This document shows, in pieces, positions 21,390 to 21,760 of a DNA stretch of 21,760 nt. The DNA comes from a virus. Every line of letters starts with the position of its first letter. Positions within the stretch are counted from its first letter, which is position 1. Position numbers and translations under genes: made by a program. Location: the IMG/VR virus record IMGVR_UViG_3300003690_000119, positions 1 to 21,760 of that record, one strand, 5' to 3'. The notes under the pieces were generated by a model, which saw only the letters and a list, made by a program, of their open reading frames with translations, had not been told where the DNA came from and searched no databases.

Positions 21390-21760
21390 GACTGGAGAGC
21401 TCAACAAGGATTTCCCGGATGCTCCCTTCGATGATTTCTTTGCAGACTGCGGCATCGTCTTCGATTGCAACTATTCCACTGATGGCAGTGGGCACTGTTA
21501 GAAACTTGGTCTTTGCAATATGAATTGCCTGGCCAACTTCCATGATCACTTCGGCCCGTGGCAGCAAATCCTGCTCATAGACCTGCCGCTCGCGCTGGGC
21601 CTTCAGTGCGTCCTCCTTCATTTTGAACGCTCGCCATTTTCCAAAGTCGATCACCTTGACCTCATCCCCATCATCCGGGGTTTCCATTGACAAGCCTCCC
21701 AGGTCAACAGGTCTGCCGATCCGCTTGGAATCTTCCTCTAGATCATAAAGCCCCTGTTCA
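21331..21760 (-). CDS. Terminase small subunit, Nu1-like (5' end beyond window)
   Basis: The frame stays open to the window edge; the TTG at 21693 is inside it. Reading from the edge gives EQGLYDLEEDSKRIGRPVDL before the rest, and GLYDLEED looks like the end of a Nu1-type winged-helix DNA-binding domain. Residues after that include RERQVYEQDLLPRAEVIMEV, a helix seen in phage small terminases, and an IREILVEL helix. It recognises packaging sites and loads the large subunit. It overlaps the terminase large-subunit gene downstream. The N-terminal half of the HTH is outside the window. Confidence 0.75.
   Translation of the reverse strand, partial: EQGLYDLEEDSKRIGRPVDLGGLSMETPDDGDEVKVIDFGKWRAFKMKEDALKAQRERQVYEQDLLPRAEVIMEVGQAIHIAKTKFLTVPTAISGIVAIEDDAAVCKEIIEGSIREILVELSSHAALYGAAGDMEATTKAIS

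Overview
The window reads as part of a tailed-phage (or prophage) genome with a long, non-contractile tail. Nearly all genes are on the minus strand, so they are transcribed from high to low coordinates. The layout follows the lambda morphogenesis order: small terminase (Nu1-like), large terminase (gpA family), gpW-like, portal (gpB family), HK97-type protease fused to capsid, small capsid-region protein, FII-like, U-like, tail tube, gpG with a frameshifted gpGT, and tape measure. Tail-tip, fibre and lysis genes follow. The proteins point to a Gram-negative bacterial host. Tail-fibre sequences of the type starting MSTVKVDTIKP remind me of environmental and marine phages, but the host cannot be identified from this window.

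Region by region. 21760-19584: DNA packaging (TerS cut by the window edge, then TerL). 18938-19587: a two-gene plus-strand cassette (unknown 158-aa protein plus a 57-aa HTH protein) inserted against the flow of the late operon. 18778-13867: head and head-tail joining genes, most with start and stop codons touching. 13860-9871: tail tube, tail assembly chaperone with a -1 frameshift, and tape measure. 9871-5816: tail tip or hub, accessory tail proteins, fibre and a tail-assembly-chaperone-like protein. 5819-4321: lysis module with three small membrane proteins, an M15-type endolysin and one more membrane protein. 4171-3536: control region, with a plus-strand AlpA/excisionase-like gene, three palindromic operator-like sites and phased repeats. 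3532-912: a leftward operon of small, mostly unrecognised proteins (HTH, a 222-aa possible ssDNA-binding protein, winged helix, zinc ribbon). 940-831: an 11-bp tandem array. 723-40: a gpZ-like tail protein far from its usual place between FII and U.

The most unusual signal is non-coding. A 56-bp element with four GACGTAA boxes spaced 9, 11 and 11 bp apart occurs twice in opposite orientations: upstream of the AlpA-like gene (3737-3792) and upstream of the tail chaperone gene (12498-12553). A third locus, the 11-bp array at 831-940, repeats the same CGTAAC core at the same 11-bp pitch upstream of the gpZ-like gene. In all three places the core lies on the same strand as the gene downstream. 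This suggests one phage DNA-binding protein controlling three dispersed transcription units. That is an inference; the repeats themselves are directly visible.
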